From Rhipidocladum racemiflorum (lineage: Eukaryota > Streptophyta > Magnoliopsida > Poales > Poaceae): DNA of 64,000 nucleotides. The translations under genes and the position numbers were made by a program. The stretch is from NCBI GenBank assembly GCA_036346355.1, contig CM070576.1, forward strand, positions 59,877,712 through 59,941,711. The letters run 5' to 3'. The notes under the pieces were generated by a model. The model had not been told where the DNA came from. It saw only the letters and a list, made by a program, of their open reading frames with translations, and made no database searches. This document shows, in pieces, positions 23,138 to 35,152 of the stretch. Each line of letters begins with the position of its first letter. Within the stretch, counting starts at the first letter, position 1.

Positions 23138-23959
23138 ATGGCGTCAAACAGGTATGTTAATCATCCTCCTATGCTTGATGATTCGAATTTTTCTTATTGG
23201 AAGAGTCGTATGCAATCCTATATTGAGGCTCAAGGTAATGATGTTTGGTGCAAAGTTTCTACTGTTTTTGATGTTCCTGATATAGTCACCAATGATAATA
23301 AAGTAGATGTTGATATGAATGCTAAAGCTAGAAACTTGATTTTTCAAGGAATTTCTGAAAATGAATTTGATCGAGTTTCTCATCTACGTTCTGCTTATTC
23401 TGTTTGGAAGACATTATGTGACTATCATGAAGGTTCTACTAAGATTAAGAAAGTGCGCAAAAATATTTACCAAAAGGATTTTTCTGATTTTGCTATGAGA
23501 CCAGGTGAATCAATTGATGATCTTTTCTCTCGATTTGAGAAAATCTTGTGTAATTTGCGTGGTGTTGGAGTAACTAATTCAGTTGAGGATAACGCTAGTA
23601 AAATTTTGAGATCTCTTAGTCCTGAATGGCGCATGGTTGTTACTGCGATTAATCAAACTGTTGATTTGGATACTTTGACCATGGATGATCTTTATTCTAG
23701 ATTGAAAACTTATGAAATGGATTCTTTGTCACCTAGAGATGATAAGTCCTCTACACATGCACTTGTTGCTAACCCCAGCACTTCGTCTGGACTACCATCT
23801 TTTGTTTCCTTGTTTGCATTGGCTTCTTTTTCAGATGAACAGTTTGAGATGCTTCACGAAGAAGATCTTGTGCTCATCTCCTCACGTGCTTTTAAAGCAC
23901 TCAACAATTTGAGGATGAGGAGGCATGGAGGCACAACCGAGGTCCTTGAACTGTTTTGA
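23138..23959 (+). pseudogene. Retrotransposon gag (N-terminal part), frameshifted
   Basis: 273 codons from ATG: LDDSNFSYWKSRMQSYIEA near the start and SIDDLFSRFEKILCNL further on are typical of the Copia gag-like (DUF4219/UBN2) family. The frame ends in TGA at 23957-23959, exactly inside the first CCHC zinc knuckle: its first half (cysteines at about 23948-23960) and second half (GHIKANC) lie in different frames. The break therefore separates capsid from its nucleic-acid-binding tail. Confidence 0.85.
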
Positions 23960-25306
23960 GTGTGGCCTTCAGGACATATTAAAGCAAACTGTCACAAGTT
24001 GAAGAAGAAGGAAGAAAGGGAACCGGCACAACGAAGCTCAAGACACACTACCCCTAGGCATCCCAATTTTCGAAAAGTTGCTAAGAAAGTCTTAGCCGCC
24101 ATAGAGGAGTGTGATCTTAGCGATGTGGACTTTGAGAGTGATGATGAGCCACATGACAAGAAGAAGGACAAAAAGGGAGATCCTGATGATGACTTCACCG
24201 GGATGTGTTTCATGGCTAGAAGGGATAGCGACAACGACTCCGACCTTGAAGAGGTGAGACCTTCTTATGATGATCTTGAGTATGCCATGGTTAAATTAGC
24301 TTCAGAACTTAAAAAATCTAAGAAAGCTCTTAAAGAAAAAGATCTAGAAATTGATAATTCCAATTCTGAAATTGCAAGGCTTAGAACTTTAATTCCTGAT
24401 GATGATTCTTGCAAATCTTGTGATATGCTACAATCTGAAGTTATTGTTTTAAGGAATGTTCATGCTTCCCTGTTGCATCAAAATAAGAAACATATTAAAC
24501 ATGCTAGCTGTTCCACTGATGATTTGCATGGTTTAATCTCTTGTCCTAAATGCTCAGTTATTGAATTGAAATTGAAAGATGCAAATGCTAGAGTTTCTCA
24601 GATGACTAATAACATGCTCACTCATGAGGTTCTTTCATGCTCTACTTGTCGCAAACAGAAAGAGAAGGTTGATATTCCTTGCAATAATTGTCTTGTGCTT
24701 TCTCGTAAAGTTGATTACTTGCAAGATTGTTTAGAGCGTTTTACTAAAGGAAAGAAAAACCTAAATATGATTTTGGATCAATCAAAAGTCAGCACTCATC
24801 ACAAAGGTTTAGGTTTTGATCCTTATGCTCATCACAAATCACATGCTCCTACTGTTGTTAAAGCTCTTGAAAGTGGAAAGTTTGAAATTGTCAAAGAGCC
24901 TGAGAAAACTGTTTTTAAATCTGCTGGAATTTTATCTTCTACTATGATGAGTGCAAATGTTGCTTCTACTTCTAAAGCTAAACATCATGTTAAATACACT
25001 TGCACTCACTGTGGTAAAGATGGTCATTTAGTTCGATTCTGCTTTAAACTAGCTAAACAACAAAGGATAGAAAGGTTCAATGCTAAGTCTAATGTCAGAA
25101 AGACACACTTTGCTTCTCATTATGTGCCCAGGGTGAAGCAAACACCTTTTGTTGCTAAAAACACGGGAAAGGATAAATCTATTTTTGTGCATAAAAATTC
25201 TCGTGTTGTGCCTCTCTTGTTGTGTCGTGTGTCTCAAGATCTTTGGATTCCTAAATGCTTTATTTCTAACCCGATCCGAGACATCGACACTTTCGCTTCT
25301 ATGTAG
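23960..25306 (+). pseudogene. Retrotransposon gag/pol middle region with CCHC knuckle
   Basis: 448 open codons continuing the same element: an acidic and lysine-rich segment (ECDLSDVDFESDDE, KKDKKGD), a coiled-coil-like stretch (LKKSKKALKEKDLEIDNSNS) and a CCHC zinc knuckle CTHCGKDGHLVRFC near residue 350. This organisation (long spacer, coiled coil, second knuckle before protease) is seen in Sireviruses. The frame has no independent start. Confidence 0.8.
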
Positions 25307-25970
25307 GCTTCTCACGAGGAAGGAGAACATATGGCTAGTGGATTCCGGATGCTCACGCCACATGTCCGATGATAAGAATTGGTTCTCCTCCTTCACTTGT
25401 GCATCTCGTGCTAAAAGTGTTATTTTTCAAGATGCTTCCTCCACCTCTGTTTTACTTAAAAGGCACTAGTCCAAATAGTGCAGTGCAGTGCATATGTTCG
25501 GGGGAGAGTATCTTTGTTGATGAAGATGATGATGATGCGTTGAGGATGAGATAATTGGAGTTCTTTGTGTGCTTGTGTGCTCGCTTTCAAGCTTCCCGCG
25601 TGCTTCACATCGACAAGCTATCAAGAGGATTTTAAGGTATCTCCGTGGTACTCAAGATTTTGGCATTTGGCTTTACGCTTCTTCACGCATTAGTTTAAGA
25701 CCTTTCTCGATGCTGAATTTGGAGGATGTGGAATTGATAGAAAAAGTACATCTGGTTCATACCACTTCTTGAGTAATTCTCTTTCTTGGACACATTGACA
25801 TCGATTTCATTTTCTTAGAGATCATGTTGAAAAAAGAGCTATTGAACTGAAATTTGTTGATTCGGTGCTCGACTTTGTCGATATTTTCACTAAACCGCTT
25901 GATTTTTCTCTCGCTTTTGCTTTCTTACGCGGTGAACTTGGGATCGTTCATCCCCATGGGTTGATTTGAG
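25307..25970 (+). pseudogene. Remnants of protease, RT end and RNase H
   Basis: WLVDSGCSRHM at about 25330 is the Copia aspartic-protease motif. Around 25600 the frame jumps to RILRYLRGTQDFGIWLY, the connection after RT. Near 25800-25950 the pieces RDHVEKRAIELKF and FTKPLDFSLAF are the end of RNase H. Integrase and catalytic RT between them have been deleted. Confidence 0.8.
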
Positions 25971-27081
25971 GAGTCTTGAGTTTATCTCTTTTTGGGTTAC
26001 TTGACTTTGGTTCCTAGAAGTGATTTTTTTATAAGTGGTATTTTTGACTTTACACCTCAAGTAAAAACCCCTATTTACATTGCATCATGTAGTACAAAGC
26101 TTTGGTGATTATTCTTGTGTATATAGCCAAGTTAATGCTCAATGCTTTACTTATCACTAAAAGGCTAAAATAATTCAATTTGAGATGCTTTTCGAGAATA
26201 TTTTGGCTCTTGCTCATTATGGTATTGCATTTGTGAAATAGGCTTAAAAGTTTCTTGTCATCTGTTGAAAGGCTAGAGTGATTAGAAACTATGTGTGAGT
26301 TTTTGTTGGACTTCAAATGATCATTATGAGTCTCAAGCAAAATCAGTGTTTTAATGTTAAAAGCAAGTTGAAAAAGATGCAAGCAAAAGCTACTTGGCTA
26401 AACACAAGTTTAGTACAATGTGCAGCTTCCTTGCTAGGGATTTAAATGCAAAAGATGCAAGAAAAGGCTACTTGTCTAAACAAAAGTTCAGAACAATGTG
26501 AAGCCACTTGCCAATTTAAACTGAGAAAGATACAAGAAAGAACTACCTACTCATACACAAGTATGGGCTAGTGTGCAGTTACTTGTCATCCCTGTTGATC
26601 ACAAAGCAAAATTGTCAAACTTGCTAAAAGAGAAAAAGGAAATTCAAATGGTTGAAAAAGGCTTGAGACAAATATTAGTGAATTTGAAAGTCTCTCTATG
26701 CTCATGATAGATTTCTTTTTCGCTTTGGCAAAATCTGTTTATGACATTTTACTTGTTTGCTCTAATTTGCTTATGCAATAACTATTCTATGTGTTAGAGC
26801 CTCCATATTCTCACAATTTGCTAATTTGATACAAAATGAGAAAGTTCTCCTAAAAACTCTTCAAATGCTTTACTTTGATTATATACCTTGAATATACTTC
26901 AAAGCTTGAGATACTGCATTCATTAAGGGGGAGTTTTGAGATCTTGATGACTATTTTGTCAAAAAGGGGGAGAACAAGTCAAGGAGGTTTTTGAATTGGG
27001 ATTATTTGGTCTTTTGGTTCTTGCTCAATCTCTTGTCAAATCTTATATTGTGTTTTGTCAAATTACTCATCAAGGGGAGAT
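25970..27081 (+). other. Retrotransposon 3' non-coding region with purine tracts
   Basis: AT-rich, no ORF support. It has several repeats of an 'aaagctacttg...caagttnag' theme (26380-26560) and purine tracts at about 26929, 26966 and immediately before the 3' LTR (27072-27080), the last being the likely polypurine primer. Confidence 0.7.
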
Positions 27082-28216
27082 TGAAGGATCGTTATTTTTG
27101 ATCCATTGATTTTGATGATGAGTATTTGAAAAAGATTTGAAACCGCTTTGATATTTCGACTAGATTTTTTTTTTGGTTTCTTTATTTGAAAAGATCTGAA
27201 ATGGTTTTGATTATTTGAAAAGCTTTTTTATTTTTGCAATGGTTTTTGTTCGTGTTTTGAAATCGTGTTATTAGAATATTTAATGCAATGCACTCCTGTG
27301 AGTGGTTGCATGGTTTAATGTGAGTCAAGTCGCGGACTTGTGCTCGGAATCGCTTTTGTGGTTTGTTCATGTGCGGTATTGCTCGAGGGCGAATGTGGTC
27401 GATGACGGACCGGAACTAGGTTCATGGAGGAACCGAGGTTCGGGACTAGGTTCAGTGGGAACTGAGGTCTTGGTGGTCAAGGATGTCATGCGGACGTTCG
27501 GGCTAAGAGAATGGTGCACATGAAGAATGGTTAGTCACGTGAGAATGGCATGAGGTCATTCGCGTGCAAAGTGTTAGTCACGTGAGTATGGTAGGGTTGC
27601 CATACGCGTGCAAGAGTTGTACTCGGCCAGGTTGGGCCAAGTGGAGTTGTGTTGAATACATGCTCTTTCTAGGATTAGGAGTGGGAATCCTTTTAGGATT
27701 AGGAATCCTTCTAGGATTAGGACTCCTTCTAGGATTAGGTGTGTTTGCCTTCTTTAAATAGAGGGGTTGCCTCCTGTTGAAGGCAATCAAGCTTTGAGCA
27801 AGCTTTAGGGTTGTACTCTTTTGTTTGGAGTATTTTAGACAAAAGAAAGGAGAAATAAAGATCAAATTCATCAAATCTTTCGGCGAGCTACAATTCTAGT
27901 TAGATTTATTCTCGCCATCTTCTGGAACAGTAAGTTTGCGAAGGTCATAACTTTTGATCCGTAAGTCCGATTGAGCTGATTCTTTTTGGGTTTGATTCGT
28001 ATTGGAATCTAGTTTCTTGTGTCCAAATTTCAGATCGATCGGACGGTTAGATCTCCGGGAATTCGCGTTTTACCAAACCTCTATCATTCTGTTTTTTTCG
28101 AAAACGAGGCAATTATTTGGTTCTATTTTGGGGTAAACTTTTAATAGATCAAGAATTTGGTTTTAGCTTCCACACAATCATTCACCCCCCCTCTGATTGC
28201 TATATTCGGTCCTACA
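27082..28216 (+). repeat. 3' LTR
   Basis: 1135 bp, TGAAGG...CCTACA, about 98-99% identical to the 5' LTR by eye. It is followed by GATGT at 28217-28221. Confidence 0.95.
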
Positions 28217-28328
28217 GATGTCAACATAGAAGACGAGATGAGGCGCAGACAGTACCAAAAGGCTGCAGGAAGCGTATGATGAAGATGAGGAGGATGCTGG
28301 TCCAAGAGTACAGTATGCTCAGCAGTAA
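28217..28328 (+). pseudogene. DnaJ pseudogene, 3' end of last exon
   Basis: Continues the DnaJ C-terminus right after the retrotransposon: DVNIEDEMRRRQYQKAA, then a one-base shift into QEAYDEDEEDAGPRVQYAQQ and a stop TAA at 28326-28328. Type-I plant DnaJ proteins of this class end in a farnesylated CAQQ box. Here the cysteine is replaced by tyrosine (YAQQ), so the lipid anchor site is lost as well. Confidence 0.85.
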
Positions 28329-28427
28329 GAAGTAAGAGAACGTTTCACGTTCTGCCGTAAGTGATAATACCCCCACGCAGATTACGGTAGTTTATTGTGA
28401 CACCTTTCTGTTGTTCGTTTTGGTGTA

Positions 28428-28687
28428 CTCCCTTTGTTCTCCAATACACGTTGTTCTAGCTTTCAAATTCTGTTCTTAAATGCATGATATTCTACAAGTT
28501 CGAGGTTATTTTTTTCTTCCTTTTTTCCTTTCTATATCCCTTCCATTTAGTTATTTCCAATGTAATTTGCTATTGTAGAAGACACACATCCAAAGATATA
28601 ATGAAGAGTAGTAATGCAGTTTGTTATAGATATGTCTTGGTTGAAGTGCAAGAAAATTGAATGACATTTATGCAGGAATGGTAGGAG
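28428..28687. mobile_element. MITE with TA duplication, in DnaJ 3' flank
   Basis: Begins CTCCCTTTGTTC and ends with an inverted, weaker match (GAATGGTAGGAG), flanked by TA (28426-28427 and 28688-28689). Length 260 bp. A relative lies at 55705, where it has been invaded by other MITEs. Mariner/Stowaway-type by target site. Confidence 0.6.
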
Positions 28688-28689
28688 TA

Positions 28690-30430
28690 CTGAACATGTA
28701 AGTTTTGTTGTCTGAGATCTAAGTTCGTGTGATAATAACGTAATGGCTGTCTTGGCCTTCATACGAGTAGTTTCTCAGGAATAATGAGGGAGGGTGATGA
28801 CGTGACTTAGCTAGGTTTTAGGTGGGGAAGGTGCATTGCTGTTGCTGTTTTGGTGATGAAACCTCTGTTAATTTTACATTTTTATGCGTCTTCACTGAAA
28901 TGGTATGCTGGTGGGAATTCAACGTCTCTGTTTGAGAAGCTGAACAGGAGTGCGAAATTGCGGTGAAATAGTCGATAAAGTCCCTGAGCAACAAGATTTT
29001 GTGCAAAAAGCTGGCCGAGAAGTCCAAAGGTTGGCCAGAATTCCAGAAACTAGTTGGCCTCTGTGGACCATATATAATAAACAGAGGACTAATTCTTTGT
29101 GAAAAAGGTGTGTCAAAGTTCTGGTATTTCGCAGATCAGCAGATCATAAAGTAACTGTTTTTCGGCAAGTGTTACCTCACTGTCTGCCATTACAGTAGTG
29201 AATCATTCAAAGGACCTGAAAATTATTGATAATAGCGCTCCTGATTCCTGAATTAGCTGAAACTCCAATCGAACTGCTTTATGGCTACCTGCTCATGCTC
29301 TACACTGACCCGTTCTGTCGCCAATAGGCTATAGCTGAAACAGATTCTAGCATGCAATCCTGCTCTTTCTGGTACTAGTTGCTGCTAGTGTATCTGTCAC
29401 TTCCTTCTGTCGCCATTAACCCGTTCTCTTGCCAGGCAAGTGTGCCCGAAATCTTTCCAGGTTTTAACTGCCAATCCGCCAAAATTTCCGCTTCTTGACG
29501 GCGCCGCAGCTTCTGTGGTATCTACGGCTGTGCCAATCTGATGATCTGAATACGGATGACCCATGGTCTGCCTCTGCCATGCCGTCGCGGCCAACTTGCT
29601 TTTGACCGAAGCATGCGGAAACAGAGCCGCCACGTGAAGTCGCAAACCATTGCCGCACCGAAACTGCGCCGTACCGATAGTACCAATAGTTCGGTGCTTA
29701 AGCATAGCCTTTGCTCAGGTGTCCAACTTGAGCGTCCAAACTTCTAATAAGCTCTAACAACACGAATCGAAAATGCAAGCCATTCTTGCGTGTGGACAAC
29801 TTGGCATGGTTACTTGCAGAACTGCAGCCACTCTTACCTGCCACTCGAGCCATTGTTGGTGGTAAGCTGGTAAAGGTTAAATGCTCCATTTGTTATGTGA
29901 AACCACGGGCACCCTTCTTTGGTTGTGGACATGGTTAAATGCTTCATCGGCTATGTCAAACTACTAGCAGTACTACGCCATGGACACTCGACGTCATAAA
30001 CTACGGCCATCGCAGCCTGTTGCTTTGCCCTCTCAGCTGGACATTGGAGGAGGGTGGTTGTGCGGGGAGATTAGCATCGGGAGTCAGGTGTTGGTGTCGA
30101 ATGAACGCGCTGGTATAGGACTGTAGGAGTGTACGTGTGGTTACTGTGCTCATTCACGTGATGGAGGGTTAACCAATGCTGTAATTTGCTGTTAGAACGG
30201 GGTGCTAAGCATTGATGACCTGCCGTCGGTTACCTAGGGCAGTAGGTACCATCTGTGCTGTAGCACTCCGTTTTTTTTACTTGCCGTAAGCAGGAGTAAT
30301 AACTCACGGTTCGTAGTACCATGGCGATTGTCTTGTAGTATACTGTATTTACTCCCGCTCATCTCTGTTCCTGAGCCCGCAATTAAGCTGGAGAGACTGT
30401 CTATGTTTCGGCGTCAGAACAACGAATGGA
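28690..30430. other. Intergenic, nothing recognised
   Basis: Mixed-composition DNA. Frames at 29400-29900 occur on both strands, overlap each other and show no known domain. Confidence 0.4.
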
Positions 30431-30439
30431 AGACCACCA

Positions 30440-30638
30440 CTTTTACCACTAATTTCTAGTAAAATATACTTATAAAACCCAATAAAAATTAAAATATTAT
30501 AATAGTACTTTTCAATATAAATATATATATGATTTTCATGTATCTAATTTAAATATTTAAAAGGATATTATCGATTAAAGTTTTGAAAGTTTAACTGCAT
30601 TTATATCCAAAATGACAACTATTTATGATTGGAGGGAG
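30440..30638 (-). mobile_element. Stowaway MITE, truncated
   Basis: Ends in GATTGGAGGGAG followed by TA. The interior ('aaaatgacaactatttatga', 'cttttcaatataaa') matches the complete Stowaway at 55784-56041. The other terminus is missing. Confidence 0.6.
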
Positions 30639-30744
30639 TACTAATCATCAGTTTTAACCCAAATATTGTACTTCCTCAATTTCGCTATATTTGTCTAGTC
30701 CTAGGAGGATCCGTTACAATATATTTACCCCTACATAAATGCTT

Positions 30745-30960
30745 TAAAAGAGATTACTTTTTTTTTAAAAAAAAATGACCAAGAGCACTGGCATTCATTA
30801 AGAAGATAGAAATAACAGTTGAGCTATAAATGCACACACACGTGTGCGCTTGTACACATATCCGTGAGAAACCCGGGTCAAACAGCCAGCGCTCGAACCC
30901 GAACCAGCCGCTCGCGCCTCCCGGGCGCCAACCAACCGCGTCAAACGCATAGTATTTTAT
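30745..30960 (-). mobile_element. Possible SINE
   Basis: On the minus strand a GC-rich head with a pol III B-box-like GGTTCGGGTTCGAGC is followed by 'ttcttaatgaatgccagtgc' and a T/A-rich tail, the layout of grass SINEs that share a 3' end with L1 LINEs. There is no target duplication that I can confirm. Confidence 0.35.
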
Positions 30961-33640
30961 TTGATAGGAGGTATGTATATATGATCATTTTTCATGAATT
31001 ATTTCTTAGATTTAGTGCAACTTTAATATGTGCGTATAATGGGCTGTGAATAGATACAGTGGGAGTAGTTCCGTACGTTTTTGTTGTAGTTACTGCAAGA
31101 CTTTTCCGGTTGCTGTTTTCAGGTGAAGTTTTAAGCTCGAAGACTCAATCAAACTGATACGGAAGAAGTTGGATACACCCGCCAACATTGACGGCGAATT
31201 GTTACTTGCAAGTAGTTGTAAGACACCTTGTCACTATCTACTGGAATAGTGTGGTATGATACTGACACGTACGCGCCGGGTTCGTAGAGAATATAAATGC
31301 GTTGGACAAACAGACAAGCTCTATAACTTAGAAGTAATGCGTGCTTTGCCAGTACGGGTACCAGGGCTACCGTCTACTAGTAAAGATCAAGAAGTAATCC
31401 ACCATCAAAAATTCATTTTTGATAAATATGACCTCATTTCCTTTGAAATTATGAAAATGATTTCTTAATAAGCTCAAAAGGTGCAGCAGATGATATGTTT
31501 CCTGTCGCTTCGGGAGAGCTCGGAAGATGGACGTCGCCGCGGCAACGGCAATTCAGCGAGCGCGGGAATGCAGGAGGAGGCAGACGTTCTGCTGAGCATG
31601 CCGCACTCGGTACCTCCTTTCGAGCTATGGGAGCCCGGCGGTGATGTGGGCCCATTGACTACTGCGTCCTCTCCCTGCCTTCTGAAAAAACAAACCGTGG
31701 CAGATATCACGCGTTACCTGCCAGCTTCGACATAGAGCCAAAATGAAATATTCCCCGCATACATGTTATTTTTGTCAAAAAAATTTTTTGAGGAGGAGGC
31801 TACAAAAGCAATAAAAAAAAAATTAAAAGATCAATTATTCCTCAATTGGGGCATTTGATCGTTTGCCCAGAAGTTCATATGCACTGTCCGATCACTGACC
31901 GTACGATCGAGATCATCCGCCTCGAACATGTACGTTCATAGGATCATCAGCCAAGCACATTGTGATGGAAGGACCGTCGTTCATAGGAACATGTACGTTC
32001 ATAGGATCACATGTACGTTCATAGGATCACATCCTTACTCCTTACTCAGTTACTCTCATCAGAAGAATGGTTAAGATTGCAGGGCTCGCAACCGCGAGTA
32101 CGCATTCAGCCGAGCGGTTCAGCTGGATCGCAGCCCGTTGGTCGCCGGTGCTTGCGATCTACGTACTCGTCGGCGCGCGCTGCCTCCCGCTCCGTCTCAC
32201 CGCGCGAGCGGGACGCGCCGGCGGTTGATTGGACTCTGCAATGCGTGCGAAACCACTGCCATTTGCTTGAAAAGAGCCACGTTTTTAGGACATGTACAAG
32301 GCGTACAACGTGACAGCGCCTGAGTTTTTCCTCTCGTTGCCGCATTAGACACAGGTTAAGTTAGAGGAAAAATTTCTCCCCCTCCCAACTCAGCTATGGG
32401 TGACACATGTAAGTTGAAATGCTTTAGTGACAATCACGGTACCAAGACTCCAAGAGTCATTACACTGCACGCCCTTTGTAGTTTGGCTCCCTCTGGGCGC
32501 GGGCGCCACAGGCAGCGCTCTCACGTGGGTGCTCGGCTTCCCTCGGACACTCGATTGGTAGCTCATGGGGAACTGCACCTTTTTTTTTTTGCGTTCGACG
32601 GGTCAAAGGGTCAAGAACGTGTTGCACGAGAACACTGTAATGCTTCTTGCCCCTGGATCGCGTTAATTACACGGGTCGGAGTTCTGGTTCGGGCCTTGAT
32701 CTCTGAAGCAGAAAGACTTTTGACGCGGGAAATATTCTGGTAACGGAACGATTAGGAAAATCGCAATAGATTCCCTGACAACCGGGGCCCCCTAGACTTT
32801 ACCGGTCAGTGGGACCTGCCTGTCAGCCGGGGTAACTGATGGGTTGGTGAAACTGCCAAGGTTAGCGTGAACTCTGCTACTCCTATAGATTATTGTACTG
32901 TTTCTGAAGCTTCCGAAGCCATTAATTGTGCACGTAGCGCACGAGCGCTGCACAAGCACAGGGCGTGCCAGGTTGTTGGACGTCAAGAATGTCAATAGTA
33001 GCAGCTGATGCGTGGAAGGAATCTTGGTGTAGGTTACTCCTCCTGAATACTTCGTTCTCAATTTTTGCATTGCCACAAATACATATCTACAAAAGATGTA
33101 TTGATTCTATTTTTTATGCCTTTGATAGTATGATTTACTCTAGTTTAATGACACTAGAGATAGCTAAAGAGAAGAGGCATAGAAGGGGGAAAAAATAATA
33201 AAGTCCAACTCAATGTTATAGAACGATATATATACATACAAATAAAAATTAAAAGTTATAATGACATGCATTCGAAAATAGATGAAGTAACTTTGCTAAC
33301 GATGGCATTTAATTCTTCCCGGATCTATGCGTATAAGATGTATAGGCATAGCTGCCAAAAAGCCTTATAATTCGGATATCTCTTTCTGATTTGCGCTAAT
33401 CTTCGTTGTAGTTATTGAACCGTACGATCCATCTGTGAGGTTTGACGAAGCCTTCGGAGAGATAAAACGGATCACACCTCGATACGGATGATACGTGCGT
33501 GTAGGCGCTCCAATCAATCAGAGCTGAGATTTCGCAAGGACGCGTGGTGTGCCATGACCTAACTTTAACCTTTTTTTTCCACTATGTGTGTGGTGGATAT
33601 GAGTAGTAACTAGGTTCACATTACCGAAATCAGTTTAAAA
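30960..33640. other. Intergenic, nothing recognised
   Basis: No supported gene. A 21-bp unit 'acatgtacgttcataggatc' is repeated about three times between 31928 and 32032. Confidence 0.4.
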
Positions 33641-34110
33641 ATTGCTCTTAGCCCGATAACGATTTTCGTCAATAATTGTCAAAAATCGAAGAATTTTGAA
33701 TTCAAACATTTTTACAAAAAAAACCAGAAAAAACGATAATCACGATATTTCCCCAATAATCATGATATTTTGTTCGATAATCGTAATATTTGCCTCAAAA
33801 ATCAGCTGACCAAACAAACTTCCTCGTTGGTCGATTTTTGAGCAATTTTTTGCCCGATATGGCTCGATAATCGTGATATTTACCTCGAAAATCAGTCGAC
33901 CAAACGAACTTCCTCGTTGATCGATTTTTAAGTGATTTTCGCTCGATATACCTCGATAATCGCTTGATATGGCTCGATAATTGCGATTGCGTCGTATAAA
34001 TTTTTTTGAATTTAATCGGTTTGCTGACCGGTATATAATATCGTACCGGTCCGATAATGTCGGTAATCGTAATTTTTAACCAATTTTCGATGATATTTTG
34101 AACCCTAGTG
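33640..34110. repeat. Tandem repeat, about 104-bp unit, 'cgataatcgtgatatt'
   Basis: Two clear copies start near 33775 and 33865, each holding 'cgataatcgt(a/g)atattt', 'gaccaaac(a/g)aacttcctcg' and 'tcgattttt', with degenerate extensions on both sides. No coding potential. Confidence 0.6.
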
Positions 34111-34950
34111 GTAACTCGAGGGAAGTCTAAAGGTAGAACCTGTCAAAAACGAAGCCAAATTTGGCTCCTGAATCGCGGCGCGGAAGTCACGACCGGTTTC
34201 CGGCCAAATGTTCGTTGAGATTTGCATGAGTCGATCGGAGCCTTTGGTTGTCGGGAGGTTGGGCGCCCGGCACTGTCAGGCATGCAGCGGCCACACCATT
34301 GCGCCAAACCATTTTGTATGCACTGTGCAAGCGACAGCACCACTTGCTCTCCCAATCGGCCAAAAAATCTTGTCGATTAATTGGTTCAGAAATATTTTAT
34401 TTGGGATGATTAATCTAGGAGTATTTTCTCCGGACGAAGATTGACAGGCCTCTTGTAGTTAAAGGTAGCCCTGAGAGCACCAAGCAGCTAGATTGACTGG
34501 CCACTTTAGCATACACAGAGCAGCGCCAGGGATGCTTGAATGCTCAATCCATCGCTAAACAGAATTTTATATTTTGTTTTTCACGGTCTTCAGTGCAAAA
34601 TCTTGACCTGTTTTTTCATAATATACTAATATTAACGCACAACAAAAAATAACGTATTATGAAAATATTTGTGAACCAAATCTAGAATTATTTTCATACG
34701 ATCAATTTATATACTTTTACATATATCAATTGTCAAAGTTTATTAGTTTCATTGTGCGGATCGTGACACCCTATATTTAGCGACGGGGCAAGCATATTAT
34801 CTAACCCCGTTGTGATTCAACACTAACTAAATCTCGATGCCTAGAACTCTAGTATAAAACAGCTGAATAACAGCAAGATTTAAACACCAGTAACTTTTCA
34901 TTTTAAATGACCGCAGCATGCACATGAAAAACACACGCGTTGAACTTTAA
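34110..34950. other. Intergenic, nothing recognised
   Basis: AT-rich, with short unsupported frames only. Confidence 0.4.
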
Positions 34951-34959
34951 AACTTTTAA

Positions 34960-35152
34960 CTATCAATATCTATTTTAAATATTTAAATTGGATACATGAA
35001 AATTATGTATAGATTTGTCTTGAAAAGTACTTTTGTAAGATTATAATTTTATTAGATTTTATAAATATATTATAATATAAATTAATGGTTAAAACTGTGT
35101 TTTAAAGACCATGTCGATATCTAAAATAATAACTAATTGTGATCGGAGGGGA
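34960..35152 (+). mobile_element. Stowaway MITE, truncated
   Basis: The interior 'attttaaatatttaaattgg', 'agatttgtcttgaaaagtac' and end 'gtgatcggagggg' match the complete copy at 55784-56041 in the same orientation. The left terminus is absent. Confidence 0.6.

Larger units (their letters stand above)
21974..28216 (+). mobile_element. Copia-type (Sirevirus-like) LTR retrotransposon, internally deleted
   Basis: A 6243-bp element with 1.14-kb LTRs beginning TG and ending CA, a PBS matching initiator-Met tRNA, gag-like frames, scraps of protease and RT/RNase H, purine tracts and a 5-bp duplication. Integrase and most of RT are missing, so it cannot move by itself. The several 'aagggggag' purine tracts before the 3' LTR and the long non-coding stretch after pol fit the Sirevirus (SIRE/Maximus) lineage of Copia. 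By eye the LTRs differ by roughly 14 substitutions and 5 one-base gaps, so the insertion is fairly recent. Confidence 0.9.
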
